Of a stretch of DNA of 64,000 nt, positions 14,331-24,092 are shown piece after piece (within the stretch, counting starts at the first letter, position 1; every line of letters begins with the position of its first letter). The translations under genes were made by a program, and so were the position numbers. This DNA is from Paenibacillus graminis. GTDB lineage: Bacteria; Bacillota; Bacilli; Paenibacillales; Paenibacillaceae. Location: positions 4,278,001-4,342,000 of the forward strand of contig NZ_CP009287.1 in the NCBI RefSeq assembly GCF_000758705.1, written 5' to 3'. The notes below the pieces were generated by a model, which worked only from the letters and a program-made list of their open reading frames with translations, was not told where the DNA came from and did not search any database.

Positions 14331-17300
14331 TTAGTTATATGCTAGTTTCCCCGAAGCTGCACAAGAGGTATAGCCTCCGCCCATAGAAGCCTCCACTTTA
14401 AAATAAAGAATAACCCGATTGTCAAGATTGAAGGGTTTTGTGAATGTGCCATTGGCTCCTATGTCAGTGTTACCATACCATCCACCCTGATTATTAGATC
14501 CACCTTGCGTATTGGTTGAAGTTATCTGCCTATTAACCCTGTCAATAAACAGACCGCTTTGCTGAGAATACCAGCTTCCGCCATTGCTCTCATATCCGGC
14601 TAACAATAATTCGTTTCCATGGATATCTTGCAGAATAATGCCTTGCTTTTGAAAGATATTAGTGGAAGATTGGTCCTGATTAATGTATCCAGCATATGAT
14701 ATGTTTGTCCAACCGGCTGGCACTCTAAAGATTTCGTGATAACCTGTCGGGGGTGGTGAACCCGGTCCTGGGCTACCGAAGTTTACACCAAAAGCCCCAC
14801 CGTAGTATTCACGCATTGTTCCAACTACCCCAAGAGCAGACTTGCCCAAACGCAAATCCCCTGCGGCAATACCGATCGCATTTGCAACTCTTGCTTGGGG
14901 GATTAAGATTTCAGGGTAGCCTGAACCTCCGTTTGTCTGATACGCTCCCTGTGGAATGCCTACATATAACTTTCCGTCGCTGTTTGTCACATACAGGTCC
15001 GCATCAGTGTAAGCACCCTTTACAGGCACACCCCCCTGCACCCCTGCAATGATTGTGTCTGACAATATCTTATTAGCCGGTGCGTTTACCGCAGATACGG
15101 TAATGGGCGTATCATAAATCCCCGCCGCCTTGGTCTGTACCGATGTTGTGGGCGTGACTGTGCCGCCAGTTTGCACCGGTAGGCTACCTGTCACCGTCCC
15201 GGCGATAGTCTCTGCCGTTTTGCCTGCTCGGATGTCTCCGGCTACTGCTGTTCCCTCACCTCCTTCACCCTGTAAGATAAAAGCCGTTCCGTTATACCGG
15301 ACCGTGTAAATGATTCCGGCCTTCAGACTGCCTGCTGCTGGGGCACTACCATTTGCCTTAAGGATGGGTTTTGCCCCAAGTCCGTTGACGTTTATCGTCA
15401 CAGCCCCGGTGTTCGTCTCCAAATTTTTGAAGACTACTCCGACACCGTCCAGGTATTCCCTGAAGGCTGGCGACAATGTGATTGTCTTGGCATTGACTCC
15501 GGTTGCCAAACCATATCCTGGATGCCGTACGAAATCGGACTCATGTGCTGTAAAGTCCAGCCGTAGGTTATCGGCCTTGGCCTCGATATAGTCATCCGCA
15601 AAGTCCTGTCGGTCATCCGCCTGTCGCAGCTCCGCGACACTCTGGACCACATCGGACACCACACCGCTAAGTCCTGTCCGCCATGTGGCCGCTGTCTCCG
15701 TGACATTGGCTGTTAGTCCGTATTTGTCCAGAGCAATATAGGTGACGTAATAATCCTTGGTTGAATCAAAGTTCGCGACACTTATACCCAGCGCTACAGA
15801 ACCAAAAACCACCTCACCAACAGCGTTATGGGGGGTAATTCCCCAGGCACTATCAACCTCCGCTCCTTTATATATAGATAAAAATCGCTGCACTCTATAC
15901 TTAGGTTTGCTGCTCGTACTAACGGCGTTGATATAGTATTTATTGTCAGGGGCATAGAGTACCGGAGTTACCTTTTCCCGCTGAATCAATCCTGTATCCA
16001 CGCTAATTTGATTGCCTCCCGGATGTAGCGTTATGCTACCCTCTGCGTTGGTTACTGCCACCGGCACGGCTGCGGAGGCCAGCGCGTAATCCAGTGTAGC
16101 CCAGCCCGTCCAGCCTGAAGCTTTATTGGCGGATACCCACGCCTCTGTATTCGTTGCTGGGGCCGATCCGTCTAGGATTGACACCCAAGATGTATAGACG
16201 GTGCCGTTGTTGGCTGCGGCTTTCCACCCGTTGAACAATGCCTTAATCGCGTTGATATTAGGATTGATTGTCTCAGCCCATCCAGCATCAATGTCAGCGA
16301 TGGATAGTTGGATAAACGTACCCGCTCCACCACCGTCAAACCCATCAGCGGTTGATGTATCAAAGCTCTTCATTAACTTTCCATCGTATCTAAGCATTGC
16401 ACCAACAAACGGACCTGAAGCAATCATGCTCGATGGTCTTGTAGTATAGACTTTTTTCAGCCCAGTACCGTCAGAGCCAAAAGACCAGGATAACGATCCA
16501 TCAAGCACATATCCCTTTTTGACTCTCTCCATATACATCCACTCGCTGCCCTTCGAGTACACGCTATCCCTTATACCACCTACCTCTCCAAGAGTGACCG
16601 GGAGGATAACGGATTGCGGTTCGGCTGGGGTAAATGGCGTGGCAGCGCTGCCTAGTTCAAGCTGCGGATTGGAAAAGGTGAAAGTTCCGGCAGCACTGTT
16701 CGTGCATCTAACTATGATAGAGGCTACCGCCGCATTGGTTGTAATGGTAGCCGTTTGTGCAGTGAATGCTTGGTTTAGAATTGACGTACCATTGGCATCG
16801 TACTGCTGTATCTCCAATCTACCGTTATGTGTCGCTGACAGCGTATAAGCCTGATTGGGCAAGGCGTTTAGCTTATACATTGGGCCTTGGTATTGTCCTG
16901 CCGCAGTCAAGGTCAAACTGTAAGGCCCACTGAGTGCCGAGTTTGTGAGCTGCGTCCACTCGGCAAACGGCCCCAGCAGGTTGCGCCCCTGTTTGGTAAT
17001 AGCTACACCCTGTACGTGCTGCTTGCCGTCTACATGGGGCAGGTAATCCCGGATGTTAGACTCCGTGATATCTACGCCAATACGAGCATACAGAGCATCG
17101 TCCACCGCATATACTCCAGCGCCGTCATACTGTGCCCAGCCTACGGTCCCTGCGGGAGCTTGGTTGTATAGGTGTATCGCTAGACTGGTTGTGTCAGTGG
17201 CAAGCGTAAACCTAACAAAAATGGTTTTCCACGTTGTGGATGCCGATGTACCTGATCCAGTGACATACCCATTGTTATTGTATACAGACATACCCATTAA

Positions 17301-17978
17301 TCCGTTTGTGCCGTCCGTCATAGCATCGGCTATAAACACGTACTTCCCGGCACTTGCGGATAGAGAGGTCTTGGATACTCGCCGGTCTACGCTGGTGTCC
17401 GTTGTTCCACTGGTAATCCTCTGCGCGTTTGTACCATATCTGCCCGGCACAAGGGAATATGTCGCTGGAGAACCACCAGTCAACCCATCTGCTAATCCAT
17501 TAGAATTACTATCCACTTCAAAATTTCCGTCCTTGCCAAGCAGATTTACCAGCGTCCGCCCGTTAACCACCAGATCCAGCTCCGAGCCGTTTTGGTCTGC
17601 CGTGACCAACGACAAGCCGGGTCCCAGGGTTTGGGTAAGGTCTACACGGCCAGTACGTGCGTCCAGGTCTTCAATGTTCGCTTTAAATGCGTTATGGTCG
17701 GCGGCTGTGTAGTACCTAGCCACCTTGGACCCAATAACCCACGCCTTTGCTGTCGTACCATCAAAGCCACGTGTGCAGCCCGTGAGGTTGTTCCCTGTTT
17801 TCCCAGTATAAAGAATGGTTTCGCAGCCTTCGTCTGTTCCGATCGTGAAGAGGTTCGGAGCCGGAGGAAGCTTAGATGCATCCAATACCGATACTGTTGT
17901 TGCTGCTGCGGTAAGGGCTGCTGACAATTCTGTGGTTGGGCTATTTGTGATTGCTTGATACATTGTCTGTTGTGCCAA
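14331..17978 (-). CDS. Tail fibre / receptor-binding structural protein
   Basis: 1215 residues. TTG start at 17978 behind GGGGGCG; an ATG five codons later is possible. The N-terminal part (SVLDASKLPPAPNLFTIGTD, TILYTGKTGNNLTGCTRGFD, AWVIGSKVARYYTAADHNAF) is the collar seen in many Gram-positive phage fibres. The middle includes carbohydrate-binding-like beta domains (AGQYQGPMYKLNALPNQAYT). The region around residue 930 has fibre repeats (IRAGKTAETIAGTVTGSLPV; second copy LRLGKSALGVVGTM). The C-terminus is Gly/Ser-rich and beta. Probably trimeric, binding the cell wall. Confidence 0.75.
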   Translation of the reverse strand: MAQQTMYQAITNSPTTELSAALTAAATTVSVLDASKLPPAPNLFTIGTDEGCETILYTGKTGNNLTGCTRGFDGTTAKAWVIGSKVARYYTAADHNAFKANIEDLDARTGRVDLTQTLGPGLSLVTADQNGSELDLVVNGRTLVNLLGKDGNFEVDSNSNGLADGLTGGSPATYSLVPGRYGTNAQRITSGTTDTSVDRRVSKTSLSASAGKYVFIADAMTDGTNGLMGMSVYNNNGYVTGSGTSASTTWKTIFVRFTLATDTTSLAIHLYNQAPAGTVGWAQYDGAGVYAVDDALYARIGVDITESNIRDYLPHVDGKQHVQGVAITKQGRNLLGPFAEWTQLTNSALSGPYSLTLTAAGQYQGPMYKLNALPNQAYTLSATHNGRLEIQQYDANGTSILNQAFTAQTATITTNAAVASIIVRCTNSAAGTFTFSNPQLELGSAATPFTPAEPQSVILPVTLGEVGGIRDSVYSKGSEWMYMERVKKGYVLDGSLSWSFGSDGTGLKKVYTTRPSSMIASGPFVGAMLRYDGKLMKSFDTSTADGFDGGGAGTFIQLSIADIDAGWAETINPNINAIKALFNGWKAAANNGTVYTSWVSILDGSAPATNTEAWVSANKASGWTGWATLDYALASAAVPVAVTNAEGSITLHPGGNQISVDTGLIQREKVTPVLYAPDNKYYINAVSTSSKPKYRVQRFLSIYKGAEVDSAWGITPHNAVGEVVFGSVALGISVANFDSTKDYYVTYIALDKYGLTANVTETAATWRTGLSGVVSDVVQSVAELRQADDRQDFADDYIEAKADNLRLDFTAHESDFVRHPGYGLATGVNAKTITLSPAFREYLDGVGVVFKNLETNTGAVTINVNGLGAKPILKANGSAPAAGSLKAGIIYTVRYNGTAFILQGEGGEGTAVAGDIRAGKTAETIAGTVTGSLPVQTGGTVTPTTSVQTKAAGIYDTPITVSAVNAPANKILSDTIIAGVQGGVPVKGAYTDADLYVTNSDGKLYVGIPQGAYQTNGGSGYPEILIPQARVANAIGIAAGDLRLGKSALGVVGTMREYYGGAFGVNFGSPGPGSPPPTGYHEIFRVPAGWTNISYAGYINQDQSSTNIFQKQGIILQDIHGNELLLAGYESNGGSWYSQQSGLFIDRVNRQITSTNTQGGSNNQGGWYGNTDIGANGTFTKPFNLDNRVILYFKVEASMGGGYTSCAASGKLAYN

Positions 17979-17991
17979 TATTTACGCCCCC

Positions 17992-18387
17992 TTAGCTGAG
18001 TGTTGCCTGCAATTGACTAGCAAGGAATTTAAACACATCACTGGTCAGGATTGTTCGGGCATTATCTAATTCACCGAAATATAGTAAATTGCCACCCGTT
18101 GCAGCATCCCTAATCCCTACATGGGTCACAAGCCCCCAGTTTGCAGTCGCAATAGGGAAAACAATATCAGCGCTGTTTTTCACCGTCTGCACGCCACCCA
18201 CTGCCGCAGGTGCTGCAAAAGCCACGCTTTGCCGAACATAAGCCCCTCCTGTAACTTCTTGGCCTGTGTCTGCTGCTGTTGGATTACTGGTATAGAGTGC
18301 CACGTAAACGGTTGTTGGCCGTGTGTAAGCCGTGTTTCTAAAAACCATGTTCAGCAGTGCGGTTGATAAATAGTTTGATACTCCCAA
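17992..18387 (-). CDS. Conserved phage tail/baseplate protein, 131 aa
   Basis: TTG start at 18385-18387 behind GGAGGCGG. Sequence pattern TTVYVALYTSNPTAADTGQE, VTGGAYVRQSVAF, FPIATANWGLVTHVGIRDAA, LLYFGELDNARTI is that of a widespread family annotated as phage tail fibre or capsid-decorating protein. It lies between Dit and the long fibre, so a baseplate or fibre-base role fits. Complete and of family-typical length. Confidence 0.65.
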   Translation of the reverse strand: MGVSNYLSTALLNMVFRNTAYTRPTTVYVALYTSNPTAADTGQEVTGGAYVRQSVAFAAPAAVGGVQTVKNSADIVFPIATANWGLVTHVGIRDAATGGNLLYFGELDNARTILTSDVFKFLASQLQATLS

Positions 18388-18399
18388 ATGTGCCGCCTC

Positions 18400-18993
18400 C
18401 TATTCAATCTGATATTCGTTCGTTATCTTAAAACTGTTGAGTGTTGTAGAGCCGATATTGGTCAAGGTGATAAGCGCATCTGACCGGATAGTTCCCTCCG
18501 ACTCAATCACGAGCTTTGTTGGTGAGGATGTAATCGTCTGCTCAGTGATATGCTCTTGAACCGAATAAGCGAACGGGTCAAAAGCAACTAACTCCAACTC
18601 AAACAACCCTATGCTGTTATAGATCAATCGCTCTAGTGATGCCGATCCGGCATACCGGACAAGGTAGAACTTATCCGGTTCAAAAGCGCGAATTAATTGC
18701 ACAATTCGCGGCCTACCATAGGAGTCCGTCAGGTGTCTAGCCAAAGTGCGTACCCGCTGCTGCAACCCTGCTGGACTGGGAACATCGTAATTCGTTCCAT
18801 CTGAGACAAAGGCGCAAGAATAAGAAAAAGCGCGTTCCGTAAGGTCCGCGCCAAAGTCATATTGTCCATGTTTTCCGGGGATGGTTACCCCAATATCCCG
18901 GGTACTGGGAAGCAGGGGCTCCTTGCTCTCTTCGAGGACACGGAACCCCAGATCAACATCCCGGATTCCTCCAAGAGTTATACTACTTGTCAT
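18400..18993 (-). CDS. Distal tail protein (Dit), short form
   Basis: 197 residues. Matches the N-terminal domain of siphovirus distal tail proteins (GIRDVDLGFRVLEESKEPLL, YDFGADLTERAFSYSCAFV, VRYAGSASLERLIYNSIGLF, ELELVAFDPFAYS). It forms the hub ring joining the tail tube to the baseplate. It ends soon after a short beta segment and lacks the usual C-terminal galectin-like domain. A domain of that pattern is found in the separate protein at 11805-12323. Its start overlaps the tape measure stop (ATGA). Confidence 0.75.
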   Translation of the reverse strand: MTSSITLGGIRDVDLGFRVLEESKEPLLPSTRDIGVTIPGKHGQYDFGADLTERAFSYSCAFVSDGTNYDVPSPAGLQQRVRTLARHLTDSYGRPRIVQLIRAFEPDKFYLVRYAGSASLERLIYNSIGLFELELVAFDPFAYSVQEHITEQTITSSPTKLVIESEGTIRSDALITLTNIGSTTLNSFKITNEYQIE

Positions 18994-21900
18994 ACTAGAC
19001 CCATCCCCCTTGTTGCCTTAGTCAGCGAACTCCACTGCCGGCGGGAGACATTAGTCTCAATCTGCTTGCCGTCCAGGTAGATGTTCTGATTGAGGACCAA
19101 TTCTCCATCCCCCATCAGCCCCGTTGCTGTCCCAGCAGAACTTCCACTAGCGACGGGCAATTGTACTCGGCTGTCAATGGCGTTCATCCCTGGTGTGTTC
19201 AACTCCACAGCCGCAGCGTCAGCCATATCTTGCGCGGCACCCTCCACCGCTGATAGTTGTCGCTCCATACCCAGGGCCAATCCTTTACCAATAAACTCAC
19301 CGATGGCAATCATAACCCGGCTGGGTGACTTGATTTTGAGTGTATCCTTGATGCTGTCAGTCGCCGCCTGCGCTGTCGCTGCAGCTGCATTTGTGATTGC
19401 AGTTGTACCTGACGTCATTCCCTTAATTACTCCGTTGACGATTTGCAGACCATATTCCTTGGCTTGTGCTTCAGCCCACTTCTTCTGTGCCGCAGTCCCA
19501 TTTGCCAGAAGATTATTGAGATAGGCAATCTCATTTGCCATATTTCCCGCATTTGCTGCTGAAGCTGTTTTACCGATCATCCCAAGAATCTCGTTAACTG
19601 CCGCCTGTATGCTGGTTTTGGTGCTGTTCAGACCCTTGAGCAACGATTCTCCGAAGGTCTGCCCGGCGTCCTGCCACTGCGGGTTATACTGCGTCAGTAG
19701 GTCTATGAGTTCTTTGTTGTTGCTATCCAACGCCAGACGCCGTACCTCTGCTTGTAAGGCCTCTTCGGTGTTGAGGTTAGCATAATGCGTCTTGGTTGCT
19801 TCCATCTGCGCCGTAAGGCTGTCAGTTGTCGCTTGAGCGTTCTTTTCCTCAGTAGCCTTTTTGTTTTCATATTCCAGCCGCAGGGCTTCAGCTTTTTGAT
19901 CGGATTGGCTTTTGATTTGAGTCATTTCAGCTTTCAAAGCGTCGATCTGTACCTGTCGCTGTTCAAGCAAGTATTTCCGCTGCCGTTCGGCAAGCATGTC
20001 ATCAAGCTCTTGCTGTATCTTTGCTCGGGATTCGGCAGTGTCAGCATCGGTCAGTTCTTTCTGCTTGTCGGCCAGTTTCTTCTGATAGGCGGCTTCCTCA
20101 GCGGCAATGTCCTCTGCCTTGGTCAGGCCTTCAATGCCGTCGATCTGATCTTGCAGCCCCAGCAGTTTAGCCTGTGTTTCAGCATCTAGCGTTTTGAGTG
20201 ACGCCTGATACTCCGCATCATACCCAGCGATAATAGCGTCAGACGCTGCCTTGTGCTCATCAATGCGTTTCTGCAATGCTTCAGTTGCCGCCTTCTCCTC
20301 GGCGGCATATCGTGCTTTCAACGCCGTGGTGACTGCGGTATTGAGCTTATCCAAGGAGGCTATTTGTGCATCCAAAGCTTTTTTAGCAGCATCCGCAGCT
20401 TCTTTAGCTAGGTCCGCACGGATCTTATTCACCTGTTTATCGATGGCGATACGTTCTGTAGAGCCGACTTTATAACGAGTCTGCAGTTTTTCCCAGGCTG
20501 TCAATTCCTGTTGCAAAGATATTTCATTCGCTTGTTTCTTAGCCTCAATATAAGTTTTGGAAGCTTCGAACTGCTCTTTGGCCTTAGCTGCTGCTTCCTT
20601 CGCAGCGTCGTCATTTGCCTTCTTTATTGCTAGATTAATTTTTTGGACTTGCTCAGTTGTTTTAGCGTAAGCTTGCTTCACTTTTTCTAGCGAAGCAATG
20701 TAGGCAGCCTCGTCAATGGTACCCATCTTGTATTTGTACTGGGCAGTGCCGAGCGCATCATTGAAAGCTTTATTCGCTGCTGTCGCGGCTTTTTTAGCTG
20801 CAGCAGCAGCTTCCCTGTGCGCCTTTTCCGCTGCTTTCTCCGCTGCCTTCTGGGCCTTATCTGCAGCCTGTGCTGCTGCCTTAGCCGCCTTTTCAGCAGC
20901 CTCACCTGTTAGACTCTCGATAGCTGCCTTTGCTTTATCCTTGGAGTTATTAATACCTACAGCCAAACCTTCAGAGATATTTTCACCATATCCGGTTGTT
21001 AACTTGGATGGCGAATGAATACCAAAGAAATTCTTGATGGTATCTCTAATCTTTGTTGATACTTCTTTGGTCTTTTCTGTAACCGCACTTGCCATGCTCC
21101 CGATGCCGTTAATCAGACCTTGAATGATGTTCTTTCCTATTCCAACCAGGTCAATCTTTTTAAAGAAATTAACAACACTAGTCCATATTTTCTCAATCAC
21201 ACCTTGAATCGTGCTAAAGATGTTCTTAATGGCTGTCAGCATGGTCTTGAAGTTTTCAACGGATTGAGTATATATTGACCGTGCAGCGCCGGTCACTGCT
21301 TGTGTCAAGGCATTCCATATCGAAGCTCCCAAGGTCCGTAACCGGGTGAATATGCCGATTCCTTCTGTGAACATATTTTTGAAGAAATTGATGACTCCAT
21401 ACACCATCTTTGATATTAGGCTTGTCGCCGAACCATGCAATCCTTTGAAAGCATTAACAATCCCTTCACCCATGCTCTTCATCAACCCAACACCGGATTT
21501 CAGTAAGTTGGTGAATAATGTTTTGAGCCCTCCCAGAAAGTTCAAGGTCATTAAACCCATAACAAAGTCAAGAGCTCCACTCAGCACTTGCTTGATACCT
21601 TCCCACATCTTTCCCCAGTCCCCTGTAAAGAGTCCCGAGAACACTTTGATCAAGCCCATTATGATATCTAAGGCGCCGCTGATCACATTTTTTATGGCCG
21701 TCCAAGCCATGTCGATTATGAACTTAACAGCAGGCATAATGAACTCAATGACCTTCTTGATCCCGTTAAACACATTGGTCACTGCCTGCAAAATTTGACT
21801 TCCGTTCTCGTCCCAGAACTTTTTGATCTTGTCGATCTGCCCCATGATAAAGGACCCAATGACTCCCCACGCAGCGAGTGCAACAGCTTTGATAGACTCC

Positions 21901-23447
21901 CAAGCGCTATTGAGGGCGTCGCGCACCGTATCGTTCGTTTTATATAAATAAACAAGCCCTGCAGTAAGCCCGGCTACCGCAGCAACTATTAAACCTACTG
22001 GACCTGTTAAGGCGGCGAATACTGGCATAAGCGAGGATATGGCGCTAACAATTTGACCCGCTATAACAAGCACAGGACCTAATGCGGCTGCTATTGCCGC
22101 GCCTACAATGATCATCTGTTGCTTCGCTGGCTCCAAGGTGCTAAATGTCGCGGCAAGAGATGTGATTTTATCAATGAGTGGCTGTAGAGCATCTACCGCC
22201 TGGAGCACCACCGGCATAATGGCATCACCAATAGTTATCCCAATGTCAGTTAGCTTGTTCTTAAATATCTGCATTTGGCTGGCGAATGTTTTGTAACGTT
22301 CCTCTGCCTCATGAGTCAACGCTGCGTTCTCATCCCAAGCCTCATTTGACAACTTAGTTGCATTGGTAACCAAATCGCCTGCATTACCGAGCCGCAGCAA
22401 GCTGTCCCTGAGTCTGATTTCTGTGATACCCATTTCCTCCAGCATATTGATGGCGGATGTTCCGGCCTGATCTGCATTGCCGAGACCATTAATAAAGGCA
22501 GTAAGAGCTCCTACGGCATCCGTTTCAAATGATTTCTTGAACTGATCCGATGTTACCCCTGCAATCTTGGAGAAATTCTGTAGGTCCACGCCGCCTTCTA
22601 CGATGTTTCCCATCTGCGTCTGTGTCATGCCCAGAGCATCGGCAAGAGCTTTGAAGTCTTTGCTGTTATTGTCAGCGAGTAGTTGTAGCTCGCGGAGTGA
22701 CATCCCTGTGGCTTTGGTTAAAGCATCGACTTTACCCATACTTGATGCCGCAACTTGCATTCGGACCATGACTCTGGAGATTGCCGAACCACCCATTTCC
22801 GCCTCAACCCCTACGGATGAGAGTGCTGCGGAAAGACCGAGTATGTCCGCCTCAGACATGCCCACCTGGTGCCCTGCTCCGGCAAGTCGAAGGGCCATAT
22901 CCGTGATTTCTGATTCAGTCGTTGCAAAGTTATTACCAAGGGCAACAATGGAGGAACCAAGCCTGCCGAATTGATCTTGTGGCATTTGAGTGATGTTCGC
23001 GAGTCGGGCCAACGCGCTCGCTGCCTCGTCGCTTGTCATGTTGGTTGCAACGCCTAAATTGACCATCGTCTTCGTAAATCCCAAGATCGCCTCTGTCTTG
23101 ATACCTAATTGCCCTGCTGCTTCCCCGACCTTGGCAATATCGGATGCTGATTGCGGCATTTCTTTCGCCATATCCCGGATACCTTGCCGCAGCTCTCCGA
23201 ATTGTTCCTCAGTGGCATCTACGGTCTTCCGGACGCCAGCAAATGCAGATTCGAAATCAGAAGCCACTTTAAGCGATGCACCGCCGACCGCAACGAGGGG
23301 AACCGTCACCAGTGAAGTCAGAGACTTGCCTACGTCCGCCATGCCTTTGCCGAATTTATCAACCGACTTTTGTGCTTGCTTCATGGCGTCATCTAAGCCG
23401 GTATTGTTGCCTAGAATGTTTATGACAAGGTTACCAAGTAAACTCAT
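18990..23447 (-). CDS. Tail tape measure protein
   Basis: 1485 residues. The N-terminus (LVINILGNNTGLDDAMKQAQ, KSVDKFGKGMADVGKSLTSL) and the conserved block with MPQSASDIAKVGEAAGQLGI and GGSAISRVMVRMQ are the TP901-type tape measure core. Hydrophobic segments near residues 440-500 (MIIVGAAIAAALGPVLVIAG, ALTGPVGLIVAAVAGLTAGL). A central repeat region is rich in amphipathic helices. Residues about 845-1300 are long Ala/Lys/Glu coiled coils. A GIHSPSKL motif appears near residue 815 and a similar IKSPSRVM near 1420. By the usual 0.15 nm per residue the tail would be roughly 220 nm. Confidence 0.9.
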   Translation of the reverse strand: MSLLGNLVINILGNNTGLDDAMKQAQKSVDKFGKGMADVGKSLTSLVTVPLVAVGGASLKVASDFESAFAGVRKTVDATEEQFGELRQGIRDMAKEMPQSASDIAKVGEAAGQLGIKTEAILGFTKTMVNLGVATNMTSDEAASALARLANITQMPQDQFGRLGSSIVALGNNFATTESEITDMALRLAGAGHQVGMSEADILGLSAALSSVGVEAEMGGSAISRVMVRMQVAASSMGKVDALTKATGMSLRELQLLADNNSKDFKALADALGMTQTQMGNIVEGGVDLQNFSKIAGVTSDQFKKSFETDAVGALTAFINGLGNADQAGTSAINMLEEMGITEIRLRDSLLRLGNAGDLVTNATKLSNEAWDENAALTHEAEERYKTFASQMQIFKNKLTDIGITIGDAIMPVVLQAVDALQPLIDKITSLAATFSTLEPAKQQMIIVGAAIAAALGPVLVIAGQIVSAISSLMPVFAALTGPVGLIVAAVAGLTAGLVYLYKTNDTVRDALNSAWESIKAVALAAWGVIGSFIMGQIDKIKKFWDENGSQILQAVTNVFNGIKKVIEFIMPAVKFIIDMAWTAIKNVISGALDIIMGLIKVFSGLFTGDWGKMWEGIKQVLSGALDFVMGLMTLNFLGGLKTLFTNLLKSGVGLMKSMGEGIVNAFKGLHGSATSLISKMVYGVINFFKNMFTEGIGIFTRLRTLGASIWNALTQAVTGAARSIYTQSVENFKTMLTAIKNIFSTIQGVIEKIWTSVVNFFKKIDLVGIGKNIIQGLINGIGSMASAVTEKTKEVSTKIRDTIKNFFGIHSPSKLTTGYGENISEGLAVGINNSKDKAKAAIESLTGEAAEKAAKAAAQAADKAQKAAEKAAEKAHREAAAAAKKAATAANKAFNDALGTAQYKYKMGTIDEAAYIASLEKVKQAYAKTTEQVQKINLAIKKANDDAAKEAAAKAKEQFEASKTYIEAKKQANEISLQQELTAWEKLQTRYKVGSTERIAIDKQVNKIRADLAKEAADAAKKALDAQIASLDKLNTAVTTALKARYAAEEKAATEALQKRIDEHKAASDAIIAGYDAEYQASLKTLDAETQAKLLGLQDQIDGIEGLTKAEDIAAEEAAYQKKLADKQKELTDADTAESRAKIQQELDDMLAERQRKYLLEQRQVQIDALKAEMTQIKSQSDQKAEALRLEYENKKATEEKNAQATTDSLTAQMEATKTHYANLNTEEALQAEVRRLALDSNNKELIDLLTQYNPQWQDAGQTFGESLLKGLNSTKTSIQAAVNEILGMIGKTASAANAGNMANEIAYLNNLLANGTAAQKKWAEAQAKEYGLQIVNGVIKGMTSGTTAITNAAAATAQAATDSIKDTLKIKSPSRVMIAIGEFIGKGLALGMERQLSAVEGAAQDMADAAAVELNTPGMNAIDSRVQLPVASGSSAGTATGLMGDGELVLNQNIYLDGKQIETNVSRRQWSSLTKATRGMGLV

Positions 23448-24087
23448 GATCCCCCTCCTTCCGGTCGCTTGATGCGCTCACCATATTGCTTGTGGAATGC
23501 AGCCCGATCCGGCGTCTGATTACCATCTCCACGGACCCGTCGCTCTTTCTTCGGCTGTTCTTTCGCACCAAAAAGGCCGACCGCTAAGCGACCGACCAGA
23601 ATGTTTGACTTATTCTCTTCATGTTCCAGACCGTAATCGTAGTACATCATGATCTGTGGAAAGGACATATGGTCCAGCATGTAGCTGGGTGTTGCCCAGG
23701 AGTACATCGCGCCCATTCGCGCAAAAATACGCCCCAACTCTATTGGCTGGGGCTCTCCTCGTTTTTTCCTGATTCCGTGCCTGCCCTTTCCTTGAGAGGA
23801 GCCAAGACAAATTCAATTAGTTGCATCAACTGTTCAAAATCTGCGTTGTCAGCTATCCAGTCTTCAGTAATTTCAGGAAAAGATGGCTTGCAGATGCTAA
23901 TGATTTGCTTAAGCACGGCAGAAAAACTATCATCCCCACCATTCTTCAATTTGTCCTGATTCTTGGCAATATCCAACGTCACCCGGGAAGGGATGCGCGA
24001 CACATCGATCCTTTTTCCGCTCAGAATAACAATACGCTCAGCAGGGACGACTTTATCCAGGTCAAGAATTGCTGGTTGTTTTGACAT
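23444..24087 (-). CDS. Tail assembly chaperone GT fusion by -1 frameshift
   Basis: The 115-codon G frame (23740-24087) carries A_AAA_AAC at 23761-23767 in the correct register. A -1 slip there joins codon 109 directly to the open frame ending at 23444, giving a fusion of about 214 residues (...ESGKK-RGEPQPIELGRIFARM...). The T part contains YDYGLEHEENKSNILVGRLA and a basic end. A hairpin follows the slip site at seven bases. G and GT bind the tape measure and tail tube subunits during assembly. A TTG start at 23737 could give a separate T protein but has no ribosome site. Confidence 0.8.
23731..23767 (-). promoter_or_regulatory. Programmed -1 frameshift signal (slippery site and hairpin)
   Basis: Minus strand: AAAAAAC at 23767-23761, read A_AAA_AAC in the G frame; seven-base spacer GAGGAGA; then GCCCCA (23753-23748) pairing with TGGGGC (23736-23731). 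No stop codon intervenes in the -1 frame. Confidence 0.85.
23740..24087 (-). CDS. Tail assembly chaperone G
   Basis: 115 residues, acidic, starting at ATG 24085-24087 behind AGGGGG. Pattern (AILDLDKVVPAERIVILSGK, KLKNGGDDSFSAVLKQIISI, FEQLMQLIEFVLAPLKERAG) fits the G-type chaperones encoded between the tail tube and tape measure genes in siphoviruses. Product of the unshifted frame, expected to be in excess of the GT fusion. Confidence 0.75.
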   Translation of the reverse strand: MSKQPAILDLDKVVPAERIVILSGKRIDVSRIPSRVTLDIAKNQDKLKNGGDDSFSAVLKQIISICKPSFPEITEDWIADNADFEQLMQLIEFVLAPLKERAGTESGKNEESPSQ

Positions 24088-24092
24088 ATTAA

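Noticed and set aside
23619..23816. Separate small gene across the chaperone junction
   Set aside because: It overlaps G and T in the third frame, with no ribosome site; explained by the frameshift signal.
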